A stretch of 64,000 nucleotides of DNA from Lewinellaceae bacterium (GCA_020636215.1 JACJYG010000004.1:558001-622000), one strand, 5' to 3'; shown: positions 8,230 to 17,571, counted from the stretch's first letter. Numbers and translations are program-made. The notes: generated by a model from the sequence alone, not told the origin.

Positions 8230-11200
8230 CTACTGGCAAAAATCCTCTCCCAGCACCTCCTCCAGCATCCGCAATAAAAAATCGGCATTATCCTTATTGA
8301 AACACATTGGCGGTTTGATCTTCAATACATTATCATAGGGCCCGTCGGTGCTCATCAGCACCCCCTTTTCCCTCATGCGATTGGCCAGGTAACTTGCCTG
8401 AGCGGTAGCAGGTTCGAGGCTTTTCCTATCGGTTACCAGCTCGAAACCCAGGAACAGGCCTCGGCCCCGCACATCGCCGATCAGTGGATACTGCTGCTTT
8501 AGGCTATGCAGGCCCTCCAGAAGATAATTGCCCACCTGCCGGGCGTGCTCCTGCAGGCCCTCTTCCTCGATTACGCGCAGCACTTCTCTGCCAATGGCGC
8601 AGGACACGGGATTGCCTCCGAAAGTATTAAAATATTCCATCCCATTGGCGAAGGCCTCGGCGATCTCCGGCCGGCAGGCCACCGCTCCCAGGGGATGCCC
8701 GTTGCCAATGGGCTTGCCCATCACTACGATATCGGGCACGACGCCTTGTAGTTCGAAGCCCCAGAAGGCCTCGCCCACCCGGCCGAAGCCCACTTGCACC
8801 TCATCGGCGATGCAGACGCCACCGGCCTCCCGGACATAGCGGTAGGCCTCGCGCAGGTAGCCCTGCGGCGGCTCCACCTGCCCCCCGCAACTGAGGATGC
8901 TCTCGGCGATGAACCCGGCGATGCCCCGCCCCTGCTGTTGTACCTTTTCGATGGCCTTTTGAATATGCCTGGCATAGGCGGGCCCGGATTCCGGGCCCCG
9001 GTGCAGCCCCCGGTAGGGATCGGGAATAGGAACCACATGTGTACCCGCGGGCGCGCCCTGCCCGCCCTTGCGGTCGAATTTATAGGAGCTGATGTCCACA
9101 CAGGCGTTGGTATTTCCATGGTAACCCACTTCCACCACCACCATATCGCGTTGGGAAGTATAGGCCTTTGCCAGGCGGAGGGCCAGCTCGTTGGCTTCGC
9201 TACCTGAATTGACGAAGTGCACCACGCTCAGTTCCGGCGGCAGCTTGGCCAACAGTTCTTCGGCGAAGCGGACGATGTGGGTGTGCAGGTAGCGGGTATT
9301 GGTGTTCAATAAGCCCATCTGCTCCTGGGCAGCGCGCACCACCCGGGGATGCTGATGGCCCACATGCGGCACGTTATTGACCGTGTCCAGGTACCGTCGG
9401 CCACTGACGTCATACAGGTATTGCTGGTACCCCCGGGCCATGTGCAGGGGATGCTGGTAGGAAATGCTAAGGCTGCGCCCCAGGTGGCGGCGCCTTTTCT
9501 GGAGTACTTCCTCCTGGCTCAGTTCTTCCCGTTCCGGCAGACTGGCGCCTTCCGGCAGGCCGGCCAGGGGCTCCGGGTTTGGGCAGAGGCTCCGCCAGAT
9601 GGGCCAGGCTTCCGGAAAACCTACGCCCGGAAAATCGCCTTCGTTCCCGAGTGTGTCCAGTATCACCTGGAAATGCAGGTGGGGCGGCCAGTGGCCGTTT
9701 TCCTCCACTTTGCCGAAAGCAGCGATCTGCTGTCCCCGCCGCACCGGCATGCCTACTTTCAGCTTTTCCAGGCACTCCCGGTTAAGGTGGCCGTAGAGGG
9801 TGTAAAAACCGGGGCCGTCCTCCGGCTCATGTTTCAGGATGATAGCGGGCCCGTAATCGCGCTCGTTGGCATTATCGGCAAAACTATGAACTTTACCTTC
9901 CCAGGGAGCGAACACTGGCGTTCCGACGGCGCCCCAGATGTCCAGCCCCAGGTGGACACTGCGCCAGTGGGGGCCATCATTCCCCATTTGCAGGTAGGCG
10001 TCGGTGGTATAAAAGGGGCGGACTTCGCCATATCCGCCGACGCCGGCAGCTACACCTGCGTCCTCCATCATCCTTTCAATATGGCGAAGGAAGCGGCCTT
10101 GTTCCGTGAAGTTTTCGTTGTTCCCAAGTTCCGGGCTGCCCACGCCCAGATCCATCACCCGCCACTGCCCGGGTTCCAGCTTCAGGGTGGTGAGGAGGGC
10201 AAAATCCTGGCGACGGGCCCACTCCCGGAACGCTGCTGCCTGCGGGCAGGGCTCCCAACCGCAGGCGTGTCGGAAGGTATAGTGGGCGAGCGCGGCCGGG
10301 ATGTCGCTCAGCTTTTGTAACAGCGCCCAGGCTTGCCGTTCACTGATGAGTAGATATTCGTTATCTGGCTCTTCCTGTTTGTTGATGGCCGAGTTGGTGA
10401 CGCTGATCAGCAGGCGGGCGCCGATGAGGGCGAAGAGGGCGGCTATGGCTTCCTCCTCCAGCGGAAAGGCCTTATGGAAGCCCCGGACCACCGGCGCGGC
10501 TGCCGCCAATGGATCGGGCTTATCCATCAGGGCATAAGCCAGGGCGATCGCCAGCTCGTTGATGGTATGGGTGTAGAGCGTATCTCCAAAATCGATAAAC
10601 CCGCTCACTTCGTAGCCCCAGGAGGCGGGGCGCCCTTCCTTGTTCCCGGTGACGAGTACATTATAGTCGTTGGCGTCGTTGTAGTTGACACTTTTGCGAA
10701 GGTGGGGCAGGCGGGGCTGAGCCTCCTGTTCGAACAAGCCCATAAAATGCCGGAACAACTCCGCCTGTCGGCCATCGAACAGCTGCTCATAATCCCTCAC
10801 CCAAGGCAGGCGGCTGGGGTCCCATTTAAAATACCGGTCCGCCGCCGGATGATAGAAGCCTTCCAGCGCGCGGCAAAGCTGCCCGCAGGCCCGGCCCAGG
10901 CTTTCCAAAAGGGCGGGAGAATGGGGGCTGGCCTTGGCCAATACTTTGCCTGGCACCCAGATCAGAAGGCGCAGGTAGCGTTCCTGTCCATCTTCAAACG
11001 GAATTGGCCGCACCAAGCGTCCCTCGGTATCGGCTACCAGCAGGGGGAGTTGCAGCGGAAGCGCGGCTTCTTCCAGCCGTTTTAACACCGCCGCCTGCAT
11101 ATCCAGCAATGGCCTGTCGGCCCCGGGGCGGGAAAGCTTAAGCGTATAGGAATGGCCGTCGGGAGTGTCGAGGCGGAAGTTGAAGTCGACTTCTCCGGGA

Positions 11201-11298
11201 AGGCGTTTGGCCTTTCCTTTTATGTTGTAATACTGCCAGGCCAGGGCTTCCGCATCGACCGCAGAGATCGATAATTGGGTGAATTCTGATGACTGCAT
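8230..11298 (-). CDS. Three-part fusion: APH-type kinase, M23-like domain, class III aminotransferase/phospho-lyase
   Basis: A 1022-residue cytoplasmic protein. Residues 1-350 are an aminoglycoside-phosphotransferase/hydroxylysine-kinase-like domain (catalytic loop YNDANDYN at 206-213, metal site GFIDFGD). Residues 430-555 are an M23/LytM-like domain that keeps the metal-site motifs (HLGLD at 449-453, YGHL, and PPHLHFQ at 538-544). Residues 600-1022 are a class III PLP enzyme (NSGSEANELALRLAKAY, ADEVQVGFGR with Asp832, PLP lysine 862 in MGKPIGNG). The PLP part resembles ethanolamine-phosphate / phosphohydroxylysine phospho-lyases; such lyases and the kinase domain occur fused in bacteria, so the likely chemistry is phosphorylation of an amino alcohol followed by phosphate elimination. 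There is no signal peptide, so a peptidoglycan role for the M23 part is unlikely. Substrate unknown. Confidence 0.9.
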   Translation of the reverse strand: MQSSEFTQLSISAVDAEALAWQYYNIKGKAKRLPGEVDFNFRLDTPDGHSYTLKLSRPGADRPLLDMQAAVLKRLEEAALPLQLPLLVADTEGRLVRPIPFEDGQERYLRLLIWVPGKVLAKASPHSPALLESLGRACGQLCRALEGFYHPAADRYFKWDPSRLPWVRDYEQLFDGRQAELFRHFMGLFEQEAQPRLPHLRKSVNYNDANDYNVLVTGNKEGRPASWGYEVSGFIDFGDTLYTHTINELAIALAYALMDKPDPLAAAAPVVRGFHKAFPLEEEAIAALFALIGARLLISVTNSAINKQEEPDNEYLLISERQAWALLQKLSDIPAALAHYTFRHACGWEPCPQAAAFREWARRQDFALLTTLKLEPGQWRVMDLGVGSPELGNNENFTEQGRFLRHIERMMEDAGVAAGVGGYGEVRPFYTTDAYLQMGNDGPHWRSVHLGLDIWGAVGTPVFAPWEGKVHSFADNANERDYGPAIILKHEPEDGPGFYTLYGHLNRECLEKLKVGMPVRRGQQIAAFGKVEENGHWPPHLHFQVILDTLGNEGDFPGVGFPEAWPIWRSLCPNPEPLAGLPEGASLPEREELSQEEVLQKRRRHLGRSLSISYQHPLHMARGYQQYLYDVSGRRYLDTVNNVPHVGHQHPRVVRAAQEQMGLLNTNTRYLHTHIVRFAEELLAKLPPELSVVHFVNSGSEANELALRLAKAYTSQRDMVVVEVGYHGNTNACVDISSYKFDRKGGQGAPAGTHVVPIPDPYRGLHRGPESGPAYARHIQKAIEKVQQQGRGIAGFIAESILSCGGQVEPPQGYLREAYRYVREAGGVCIADEVQVGFGRVGEAFWGFELQGVVPDIVVMGKPIGNGHPLGAVACRPEIAEAFANGMEYFNTFGGNPVSCAIGREVLRVIEEEGLQEHARQVGNYLLEGLHSLKQQYPLIGDVRGRGLFLGFELVTDRKSLEPATAQASYLANRMREKGVLMSTDGPYDNVLKIKPPMCFNKDNADFLLRMLEEVLGEDFCQ

Positions 11299-11456
11299 AC
11301 TTATTTTAAAGTTTGCGGATTAATGCTTTTCCGCAAAAAGATAAGTATTCAGTCCGATACTTTCCTGCTTCAGGGCCGAGGCATTTTCCCGGGCTATTTT
11401 TCAGGAGGCCGGCAGTGTCAAAGCGAACAACAGCCCGGCCAAGCTCCCGCCCGCTC

Positions 11457-12341
11457 TTAGCGGCTTGGTACAGCCGTGCTGCTCATCGCAACGGCAGCCC
11501 GGCCCTCACCGCTAGAAATAGTTTTGCATTTCCACACCGGCATGTGGTTTTCGTCCTCGTGGCTGTACTGGCAGAGTTGAGTACTACCAGTATTATTGAC
11601 TACAAAGGAGTCATTGGAGAACTCATGGTGGGTGGTATATTCAGCGTGGTAGACGCATTGCAAATTGGCGCCATTCCAATAGAAGAAAGCCTTTTCTATT
11701 CCAGCCCAACAGCCGACAGCCATAGTGCTGGTTTCCACAATGGTAAAACCCTGAGAGCTTTGGTAGACCCGCAGTAGTGGGCTGGTGGCGCAATCTTCAA
11801 AAACGCACAATCCGGGCACCTCTTGCTGCGTCATAACTTTACCCCGCTGCAAAATGCGCACCTCGGCATTAATGTCTCTCAGGTTTTTACGGGCCTGGCT
11901 GGAAACGCCAAGCATGAGGAATTCCGGCTGGCCGTCGCCATTGAGGTCTTCATAACGCCAACCCTTGGCAATATCGCCACCCCAGATATATCCTACAAAG
12001 GATTGGCCAACTGCATCTTTACCGCGTACGTGGTACCAGATGTCACCATAACCATTGATCTCATCTTCCGGAAGATAATAGCCCTCGCTGTAGGCAATGT
12101 TCTGCACACTGAAACCGATGGGCAGGTAGGCCAATGTTTTGGAAGTATTGCAGGGGCCCTGGTGAATTGCAGCTCGGGCGGTGAAGGTGTAAAGCGTAGC
12201 GTTGTCTTTATACAACTCCGCTACCTGTGATTGCTGGTGGAACCAATCGTAAAAATCTTCAAATTGAGGGCTAACGAAACGATCCTGGGCGCTAAGGCTC
12301 TGGGTGCTAATAAGGGCGGTGATCAGAAGGAAATTTCTCAT
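11457..12341 (-). CDS. Secreted hypothetical protein with an SH3-like N-terminal region
   Basis: A 294-residue protein with a signal peptide (MRNFLLITALISTQSLSAQ). After it, DNATLYTFTARAAIHQGPC and TLAYLPIGFSVQNI resemble bacterial SH3-type repeats, and GDIWYHVRGKDAVGQSFVGYIWGGDIA fits an SH3b domain that wraps around a ligand. The motif YEDLNGDGQPEFLMLG is an FG-GAP/VCBS-like calcium-binding fragment. No enzyme motif is seen. I do not recognise a named family. Confidence 0.75.
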   Translation of the reverse strand: MRNFLLITALISTQSLSAQDRFVSPQFEDFYDWFHQQSQVAELYKDNATLYTFTARAAIHQGPCNTSKTLAYLPIGFSVQNIAYSEGYYLPEDEINGYGDIWYHVRGKDAVGQSFVGYIWGGDIAKGWRYEDLNGDGQPEFLMLGVSSQARKNLRDINAEVRILQRGKVMTQQEVPGLCVFEDCATSPLLRVYQSSQGFTIVETSTMAVGCWAGIEKAFFYWNGANLQCVYHAEYTTHHEFSNDSFVVNNTGSTQLCQYSHEDENHMPVWKCKTISSGEGRAAVAMSSTAVPSR

Positions 12342-12688
12342 GGGAGTAGATTTTGGGACTTAAGATGTTAAACTTTTTTGCTTTTGCGGATATTGTTTGT
12401 GGCAAAGGATAATTACGTCAATAAGACTTTATACGTTTTTTTTCAATATCGTTACGTTTTCTTTGAAAAAGATTATACCGATTATTTAGTTCCATTCTTA
12501 TGTTTAAATTTGCGCCTGCCCAACTACTAAATCGGCATCTTGGGCAGCTCCGTGTCATTTTGCGACTGAATTCTGAAGCCCAGCCGCTTGGCTTGAACGG
12601 CAATACTCTATTTTGACGGCACAAGTAGAATAGGTAACGTGCCGGGATGAAAAATTCACAGGATTTTTGATTCCGAAACAGGAAAAAA

Positions 12689-12712
12689 GCCTGCCGACAC
12701 GGCAGGCCGAAA
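12689..12712 (-). terminator. Intrinsic terminator on the minus strand with no obvious gene upstream
   Basis: GCCTGCCG (12689-12696) and CGGCAGGC (12700-12707) form a perfect 8-bp stem with a 3-nt loop. On the minus strand it is followed by a run of six T (plus-strand A run 12683-12688). The nearest gene on its minus-strand upstream side (12908) is on the plus strand, so it has no protein gene to terminate. Confidence 0.6.
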
Positions 12713-12783
12713 TGCGGCGAAAAAGCCTTGGGCCAAGCAGAACCTGATGAAAAATGTTGGCAACTTCACAACATTACTTTATT

Positions 12784-12791
12784 TACCTTTG
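12784..12791 (+). promoter_or_regulatory. -7 box (TACCTTTG) for the S41 protease gene
   Basis: Matches TAnnTTTG. A TTG at 12757-12759 is a weak -33 candidate (24-bp spacer). The start codon is at 12908, giving a leader of about 110 nt that includes GTTACGCC (12858-12865) pairing with GGCAAC (12874-12879). Confidence 0.5.
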
Positions 12792-12907
12792 TATTACCCT
12801 TAATGCCCAAAGCCGGGCTGAGCTGAGGTAATTAAGCTCCGCTAGTTTAAAAAACGGTTACGCCTGCTTCCTGGCAACATTTACTTTATCCGAGACTGTT
12901 ACAACAC

Positions 12908-14569
12908 ATGTACCAAGACCAACCATCCAATCCGAAGAAACTCAGCATCTGGCTGCCCCTGCTTTTTGCGCTCATTCTGGTGATGGGCATGTTCATCGGC
13001 ATGCGCATACAATCCAACGCTCCCGCTATGGTGGCCGAGCCAGAAAATGCTGTTATTCACAGTATTGGACAGGGCAAGATCGAAGAGATCCTTCGTTATA
13101 TCGAAGCCAAATACGTCGATGAAGTCGACCGCGAAGCCATGATACAGGAGGTGATCAACGACATGTTGGCCAAACTCGACCCCCACTCCACTTATATCAC
13201 CGCTGACCAACTACGTGAGGTGAACGAACAACTCGAAGGCAATTTTGATGGCATCGGGGTTGAGTTCATGATCCTGGATGACACTATCGTAGTAGTAGCC
13301 CCTCTGGCGGGCGGGCCTTCCGAAGCAGCCGGCGTACAAGCTGGTGATAAGATCGTTCAAATCGGCGACTCTACCATCGCCGGTGTTTCCATGGATACCC
13401 GTGACGTGATCAACCTGCTACGGGGAGAAAAAGGCACTCAGGTTGAGATCGGCGTCATCCGTGGTAAGGACAGCAAAGTCCGCCGGTTTACTATTACCCG
13501 GGATAAGATCCCCATGCACAGCGTAGATGTGGCGTATATGTTGGACAACAAAACAGGCTACATCAAAATCAACCGCTTCAGTGCAACGACTTACGAAGAA
13601 TTCATGAAGGGGATGGAACAACTCATCGAGAAGAAAGGCATGAAAGACCTCGTAATCGACCTGCGCCACAACCCCGGCGGTTATTTACAGCAAGCCACCA
13701 ATATCCTCAGCCAGCTTTTCTCCCAGAAAGACGAACTCCTGGTCTATACGGAAGGCCGGGCGGTAAGCCGCAGCGATTATGAAAGCACCGGCAGAGCATT
13801 TTACAATGTCGACAATATCGTGGTGCTGATTGACGAAGGCTCCGCTTCCGCCAGCGAGATCCTGGCCGGCGCCATCCAGGATCAGGACCGCGGCATTATC
13901 GTCGGGCGCCGTTCCTTTGGTAAAGGACTGGTACAGGAGCAATATAAACTGCGTGATGGCTCCGCACTCCGCCTGACAGTAGCCCGCTATTACACGCCTT
14001 CCGGCCGTTCCATCCAGAAATCATACAAGAATGGCATCGAGGAATATGAGCACGAAATGTACGACCGCTACGAATCCGGCGAACTGGAATCCAAAGATCA
14101 GATTGCCATCGCGGATTCTACGGCTTACTACACCGCCGGCGGCCGGGTCGTCTACGGCGGCGGCGGCATCATGCCGGATATTTTTGTTCCTCTTGATTCC
14201 GTTCTGTTTAATGACGAATACCTCGAGCTGCGGCAGTACATCCCTCAGTTTGTCTTCCGTTACATGGGCCAGCAGGGCAAAACCTTTCAGGATTATAAGC
14301 TGGAAAATTTTAATCGGCAATTCCAGGTGAGTGACGCCCTTTACAACGAATTCCTCGAATACGCCCGCAGCCGCGGCGTCAAACCTGGCTTCCAGCAGCC
14401 TCCCACTACTCGAAAGGAACTCAAACGCTTCATCAAGGCCCGGATCGCCAAACAGCTCTTCGAAGACGATGGCTTTTACACGGTCTGGAACCAGGAAGAT
14501 CCCATGATCCGCGAAGCCCTCCGGGCACTGCAACATTCTAACCCCCTACAAGCCATTAAGTCGGAGTAA
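12908..14569 (+). CDS. S41-family C-terminal processing protease
   Basis: A 553-residue membrane-anchored periplasmic serine protease. Residues 14-36 are an N-terminal membrane anchor. A PDZ domain follows (GIGVEFMILDDTIVVVAPLAGGPSEAAGVQAGDKIVQIG region, about 105-190). The protease core has DLRHNPGGYLQQA, the nucleophile Ser in EGSASASEILAGAIQD, and the Lys in GRRSFGKGLVQE, the Ser/Lys dyad of CtpA/Tsp enzymes. The C-terminal extension (about 390-553) is typical of the long Bacteroidota form. It probably trims or degrades envelope proteins. It has its own promoter box and is convergent with the subtilase gene. Confidence 0.95.
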   Translation: MYQDQPSNPKKLSIWLPLLFALILVMGMFIGMRIQSNAPAMVAEPENAVIHSIGQGKIEEILRYIEAKYVDEVDREAMIQEVINDMLAKLDPHSTYITADQLREVNEQLEGNFDGIGVEFMILDDTIVVVAPLAGGPSEAAGVQAGDKIVQIGDSTIAGVSMDTRDVINLLRGEKGTQVEIGVIRGKDSKVRRFTITRDKIPMHSVDVAYMLDNKTGYIKINRFSATTYEEFMKGMEQLIEKKGMKDLVIDLRHNPGGYLQQATNILSQLFSQKDELLVYTEGRAVSRSDYESTGRAFYNVDNIVVLIDEGSASASEILAGAIQDQDRGIIVGRRSFGKGLVQEQYKLRDGSALRLTVARYYTPSGRSIQKSYKNGIEEYEHEMYDRYESGELESKDQIAIADSTAYYTAGGRVVYGGGGIMPDIFVPLDSVLFNDEYLELRQYIPQFVFRYMGQQGKTFQDYKLENFNRQFQVSDALYNEFLEYARSRGVKPGFQQPPTTRKELKRFIKARIAKQLFEDDGFYTVWNQEDPMIREALRALQHSNPLQAIKSE

Positions 14570-14690
14570 TCACCGGTAAGACGTATCAGGCCGCACGCCG
14601 AACCAGGCTGGCCGGGAATGCCCGTAACGCGCAGATTTATTTGCGACGTTAAAATTCAATCCAATAGGAATCAGTGCTTTTCGAGCATAG

Positions 14691-14712
14691 CCTCTCAAAT
14701 AAATTTGAGGGC
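14691..14712. terminator. Hairpin between convergent genes
   Basis: CTCAAAT (14694-14700) and ATTTGAG (14703-14709) form a perfect stem with a 2-nt loop, extended by two pairs on each side. There is no T run. It lies between the convergent ends at 14569 and 14766, so it may act as a bidirectional stop or RNA-end stabiliser. Confidence 0.4.
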
Positions 14713-14765
14713 TACTTATTCCTGGCCGTCCTGGAATGCCGTAGGCCGAATGCAGGTTACAGGCC

Positions 14766-16403
14766 TCAGTAATGTGACACAAGAAACGGTTTCACTATCC
14801 GCTCCTTGGCGCGCTGGATTGCCAGGTAGTAAGCGCCGTGTGGCCATTGACTAACATCGATCGAGAATAATTTTTGGCTGAACCGCATAGGCCGAATATC
14901 GGTCCGTAAGACAAGCTGGCCCAGGGCATTGAACACCCTTAACTCGTATGGGTCGAAGTCCGGAGTCTCGTATTTTACTCTAAGGTAATCCGTAGCGGGG
15001 TTGGGGAAAACAGTCAGGATTTCCAGTGGGCCGGTGGTGCCGCCACAGGCTTCGTTAACCAGCTCCATCGCGTTAAATACATTGAGCCGGCCGCCGGTAG
15101 CCGTAAAATTTTCCAGTTGTGGCAGTAAATCCACGCCATTAAGCAGCATATTGCGAATGAACAAAGCAGTGGCTTCAGGATTCAGCAGGGCGTCGGTGGC
15201 CAGGTCCTGGCAAGGCAGGCTGTAGAGCAGGGCAATAGCCCCCGTCAGGTGGGGCGCCGCCGCAGAAGTGCCGCCAAAAGAACCATAGCGGTCGTTGGGC
15301 TTCAGGCTATAGGACTCCTGGCCGGGTGATCCCATATCAATGCTCACCTTGCCGTAACCGGCCGAGAGATACTTCTCATCCTCAATGGTCGTATTCGTCA
15401 CCGTGAGAATAAAATCGCTCTCGCAAGTAGTAGGCATGTCCCCTTCCATATCCACATTACGGCTGGAATTGACGGTGCCTGCGCCGGTCAGTATCCCTAC
15501 CTTGCCCATTAGGTCGTACATGCCGCCCCAGATGGGTTGGGCGTCACAAAAAGTTGGCGTGGGCAGGCCGAAAGAGGCATTGGTGGCCACCACAAAGGCG
15601 CCTTCCTGTCCCATACTTTTATTATAGCGATCCCGCTGCTCAATGACGTATTCGTAAGCCGAAACAATTTCATCGACATAGGCGGTAGCAAATAACATCA
15701 ACTTGACATTCCAATTGACGCCGCTGACTCCGATGCTGTTGTTGCCCCTGGCGCCCACAATGCCGGCCACCGAAAGGCCGTGGTCATCGACGGTCATGAC
15801 GTTGGTATCGTTCTTGAAGTTCCATCCATAGGTATCGTCCACATAGTCATTGCTGTCATTGTCAATACCATCGTCAGGGATTTCACCGAGATTCTGCCAG
15901 ACATTATCTTTCAGGTCAGTATGGTTAAGATCGTAGCCGCTGTCGAGGATAGCGACTACAATAGTATCGCCATTGGCGGTCAATCCTCCGGTGGCAATGT
16001 TCCACACACCTGGTGCGCCGATGCGCTCCAGCCCCCACTGCAACGGATAATCCGGGTCGTTGGGTTCCTGGCGGAATTCCACGGCGTAGTTGTACTGAAC
16101 AGCCTGTACTTCAGACTGCCCTTCCAGCCAGTGCAAAAGGCTTTCCTGCGGCCAGGCCGCAGGGTCGAATCGAAGAAGGTAAATATGAAACCGAGCAGCA
16201 ACGATTCGCTCGAAATTGGCCGAGCCGGCGTGTCGGCCATTGATGCGCTGCAACAGGGTTTCCGGATTTGCTTTTTCAGCGAGTTGGACGATAAGCTCGT
16301 CCTCAACCCGCCCGGTGGCGGTAGCGGTTGGCTGTGCAAAAAGAGGGTGTAGGAGCAGCGTAAACGCCAGAAAGATAATGTTCCGTAGGATCATTTTTTT
16401 CAT
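14766..16403 (-). CDS. S8-family subtilase secreted by the type IX system
   Basis: A 545-residue secreted serine protease. The start at 16403 gives a signal peptide (MKKMILRNIIFLAFTLLLHP). An inhibitor-I9-like propeptide follows (EDELIVQLAEKANPETLLQ). The catalytic triad is Asp in VVAILDSGYDLNHTDL, His in DDHGLSVAGIVGARG and Ser in GSFGGTSAAAPHLTGA. The His motif reads HGLSVAG rather than HGTHVAG. The last about 80 residues are a type A C-terminal sorting domain (VFPNPATDYLRVKYE, ELRVFNALGQLVLRTD, WPHGAYYLAIQ), which directs export by type IX secretion and surface attachment. Confidence 0.95.
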   Translation of the reverse strand: MKKMILRNIIFLAFTLLLHPLFAQPTATATGRVEDELIVQLAEKANPETLLQRINGRHAGSANFERIVAARFHIYLLRFDPAAWPQESLLHWLEGQSEVQAVQYNYAVEFRQEPNDPDYPLQWGLERIGAPGVWNIATGGLTANGDTIVVAILDSGYDLNHTDLKDNVWQNLGEIPDDGIDNDSNDYVDDTYGWNFKNDTNVMTVDDHGLSVAGIVGARGNNSIGVSGVNWNVKLMLFATAYVDEIVSAYEYVIEQRDRYNKSMGQEGAFVVATNASFGLPTPTFCDAQPIWGGMYDLMGKVGILTGAGTVNSSRNVDMEGDMPTTCESDFILTVTNTTIEDEKYLSAGYGKVSIDMGSPGQESYSLKPNDRYGSFGGTSAAAPHLTGAIALLYSLPCQDLATDALLNPEATALFIRNMLLNGVDLLPQLENFTATGGRLNVFNAMELVNEACGGTTGPLEILTVFPNPATDYLRVKYETPDFDPYELRVFNALGQLVLRTDIRPMRFSQKLFSIDVSQWPHGAYYLAIQRAKERIVKPFLVSHY

Positions 16404-16427
16404 ACTATGGATTATGAATTGCAACGC

Positions 16428-16435
16428 CAAAGGTA
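16428..16435 (-). promoter_or_regulatory. -7 box (TACCTTTG) for the subtilase gene
   Basis: Minus-strand TACCTTTG lies 25 bp upstream of the start at 16403 and fits TAnnTTTG. Confidence 0.55.
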
Positions 16436-16506
16436 GGGCAATTTGATCAAAACTGCCCGCTTAAATGGGGTGAGGGCTAATGGGGGACATAACCATTTAA
16501 CCATTT

Positions 16507-16542
16507 AGCCATTTTTAACTGGCTCACTAGAGACGGCCAGCC
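16507..16542. repeat. 36-bp dispersed repeat, copy B
   Basis: Matches 7213-7248 at 32 of 36 positions, in the same orientation, and lies just 3' of the minus-strand gene ending at 16548. A looser relative (TTTTTAACCC then CACTAGAGAC) is at 25026-25049. Confidence 0.8.
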
Positions 16543-16547
16543 ATCTC

Positions 16548-17351
16548 TCACCCTCCCAGCAGTTCCCTCCGCAGCCCCCTGAAATACCCCGGGGCCTCCA
16601 ACAAGCGGCTGCCATACCAGGAAAACATTTCCCCATCCACCAGTTGCACCCTGCTCTGCGGGCAAGCCTGGCTGAATTCTTCCAGATGCCTTTCGCGGAA
16701 GGGATAGGGTTCTGAGGACAGGAGGATAGCCTGCGGATTAGCCCGGGCCAGATCTTCCAGGCTCACCTCGGGGTAGCGGCTTCGGTGGGCGAATACGTTG
16801 GCCAGGCCCGCCTGTTGTAGCATGGCATTGATAAAGGTGTCGGATGCCGCAAGCATGTAGGGCTTGCGCCAGATGAGATAGGCTGTCCGGATGGGGGCTT
16901 TATCCGAAAGTTCTCGTTCCAGCCTCTCAAAGCGCCGCTCGATCTCCGCGGCCAACCCTTCCCCTTCTGCTTCCCGCCCTACCAGTTGCCCTACGCTACG
17001 GATCATGCCGAGGGCATCGGACAGGTGGTGGATGTCACTCATCCAGACAGGGAATTGTGCAGCCAGGATTTCGATATCTTCCCGGGTATTTTCTTCCTTG
17101 TTCCCGATGATGAGATCCGGCTCCAGGGCGGCCACCTTTTCCAGCTTGGCCTGCTTGGTGCCGCCCACCCGGGTTTTATTGCGGTACCAGGCTTCGGGAT
17201 GGACGCAGAATTTGGTGATGCCCACCACTTCTTCACCCAGCCCCAAGGCGTGGAGGAGTTCCGTTTGGGAGGGCGCCAGCGAGATGATGCGGCGGGGCGG
17301 GTGCTCCACCGTTATTTCGCGTAACATCTGGTCGGTAAACGTTCGCTGCAT
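16548..17351 (-). CDS. Helical-backbone metal-chelate receptor (BtuF/FepB-like fold), no signal peptide
   Basis: A 267-residue protein of the periplasmic-binding-protein fold that binds cobalamin or iron chelates in ABC uptake systems. I chose the ATG at 17351 (MQRTFTDQML). Recognisable segments: RRIISLAPSQTELLHALGLG at the N-terminus, VGGTKQAKLEKVAALEPDLII, a long backbone helix (SVGQLVGREAEGEGLAAEIE), LIWRKPYMLAASDTFINAML and the C-terminal GSRLLEAPGYFRGLRRELL. No signal peptide or lipobox is visible, which is common for this Bacteroidota subgroup and leaves its location open. No ABC permease gene is adjacent. Confidence 0.85.
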   Translation of the reverse strand: MQRTFTDQMLREITVEHPPRRIISLAPSQTELLHALGLGEEVVGITKFCVHPEAWYRNKTRVGGTKQAKLEKVAALEPDLIIGNKEENTREDIEILAAQFPVWMSDIHHLSDALGMIRSVGQLVGREAEGEGLAAEIERRFERLERELSDKAPIRTAYLIWRKPYMLAASDTFINAMLQQAGLANVFAHRSRYPEVSLEDLARANPQAILLSSEPYPFRERHLEEFSQACPQSRVQLVDGEMFSWYGSRLLEAPGYFRGLRRELLGG

Positions 17352-17408
17352 TTTGCCTGGATTGCCCGGCGTCCGTAAATAAGCCGGTGCGCCTTTTGTT
17401 GACAGGTA

Positions 17409-17416
17409 CAAATGTA
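17409..17416 (-). promoter_or_regulatory. -7 box (TACATTTG) for the metal-chelate receptor gene
   Basis: Minus-strand TACATTTG 58 bp upstream of the start at 17351, fitting TAnnTTTG. Confidence 0.5.
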
Positions 17417-17571
17417 TTAATTTGCTAGCCGTTAAGCGGAAGGGGCCAGGCAAAACGTATCTGTATTGATTAAACCCAGTCAGATAGCTGTCTATTCCCT
17501 CCGTAAGGGTGGATTTGATACTATGCCCTGGGGGCGTTTGATAGTAGAGGCTATTGTTGCTGTGGATGGCT

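Larger units (their letters stand above)
12342..12907. other. Intergenic gap between divergent genes
   Basis: 566 bp between the divergent genes at 12341 and 12908. It contains the orphan minus-strand terminator at 12689-12712, a promoter box at 12784-12791 and a leader of about 110 nt with a small hairpin. I see no protein gene and no tandem array. Confidence 0.6.

Noticed and set aside
12728..12757. TPP-riboswitch-like AACCTGAT
   Set aside because: Only the short match is present; the other conserved thi-box parts are missing and it lies upstream of the likely promoter.
12850..12900. SRP (4.5S-like) RNA on the minus strand, from an AGGAAGCAGGC segment
   Set aside because: The conserved CCGGAAGG internal-loop pair of SRP domain IV is not present and the stem is too short.
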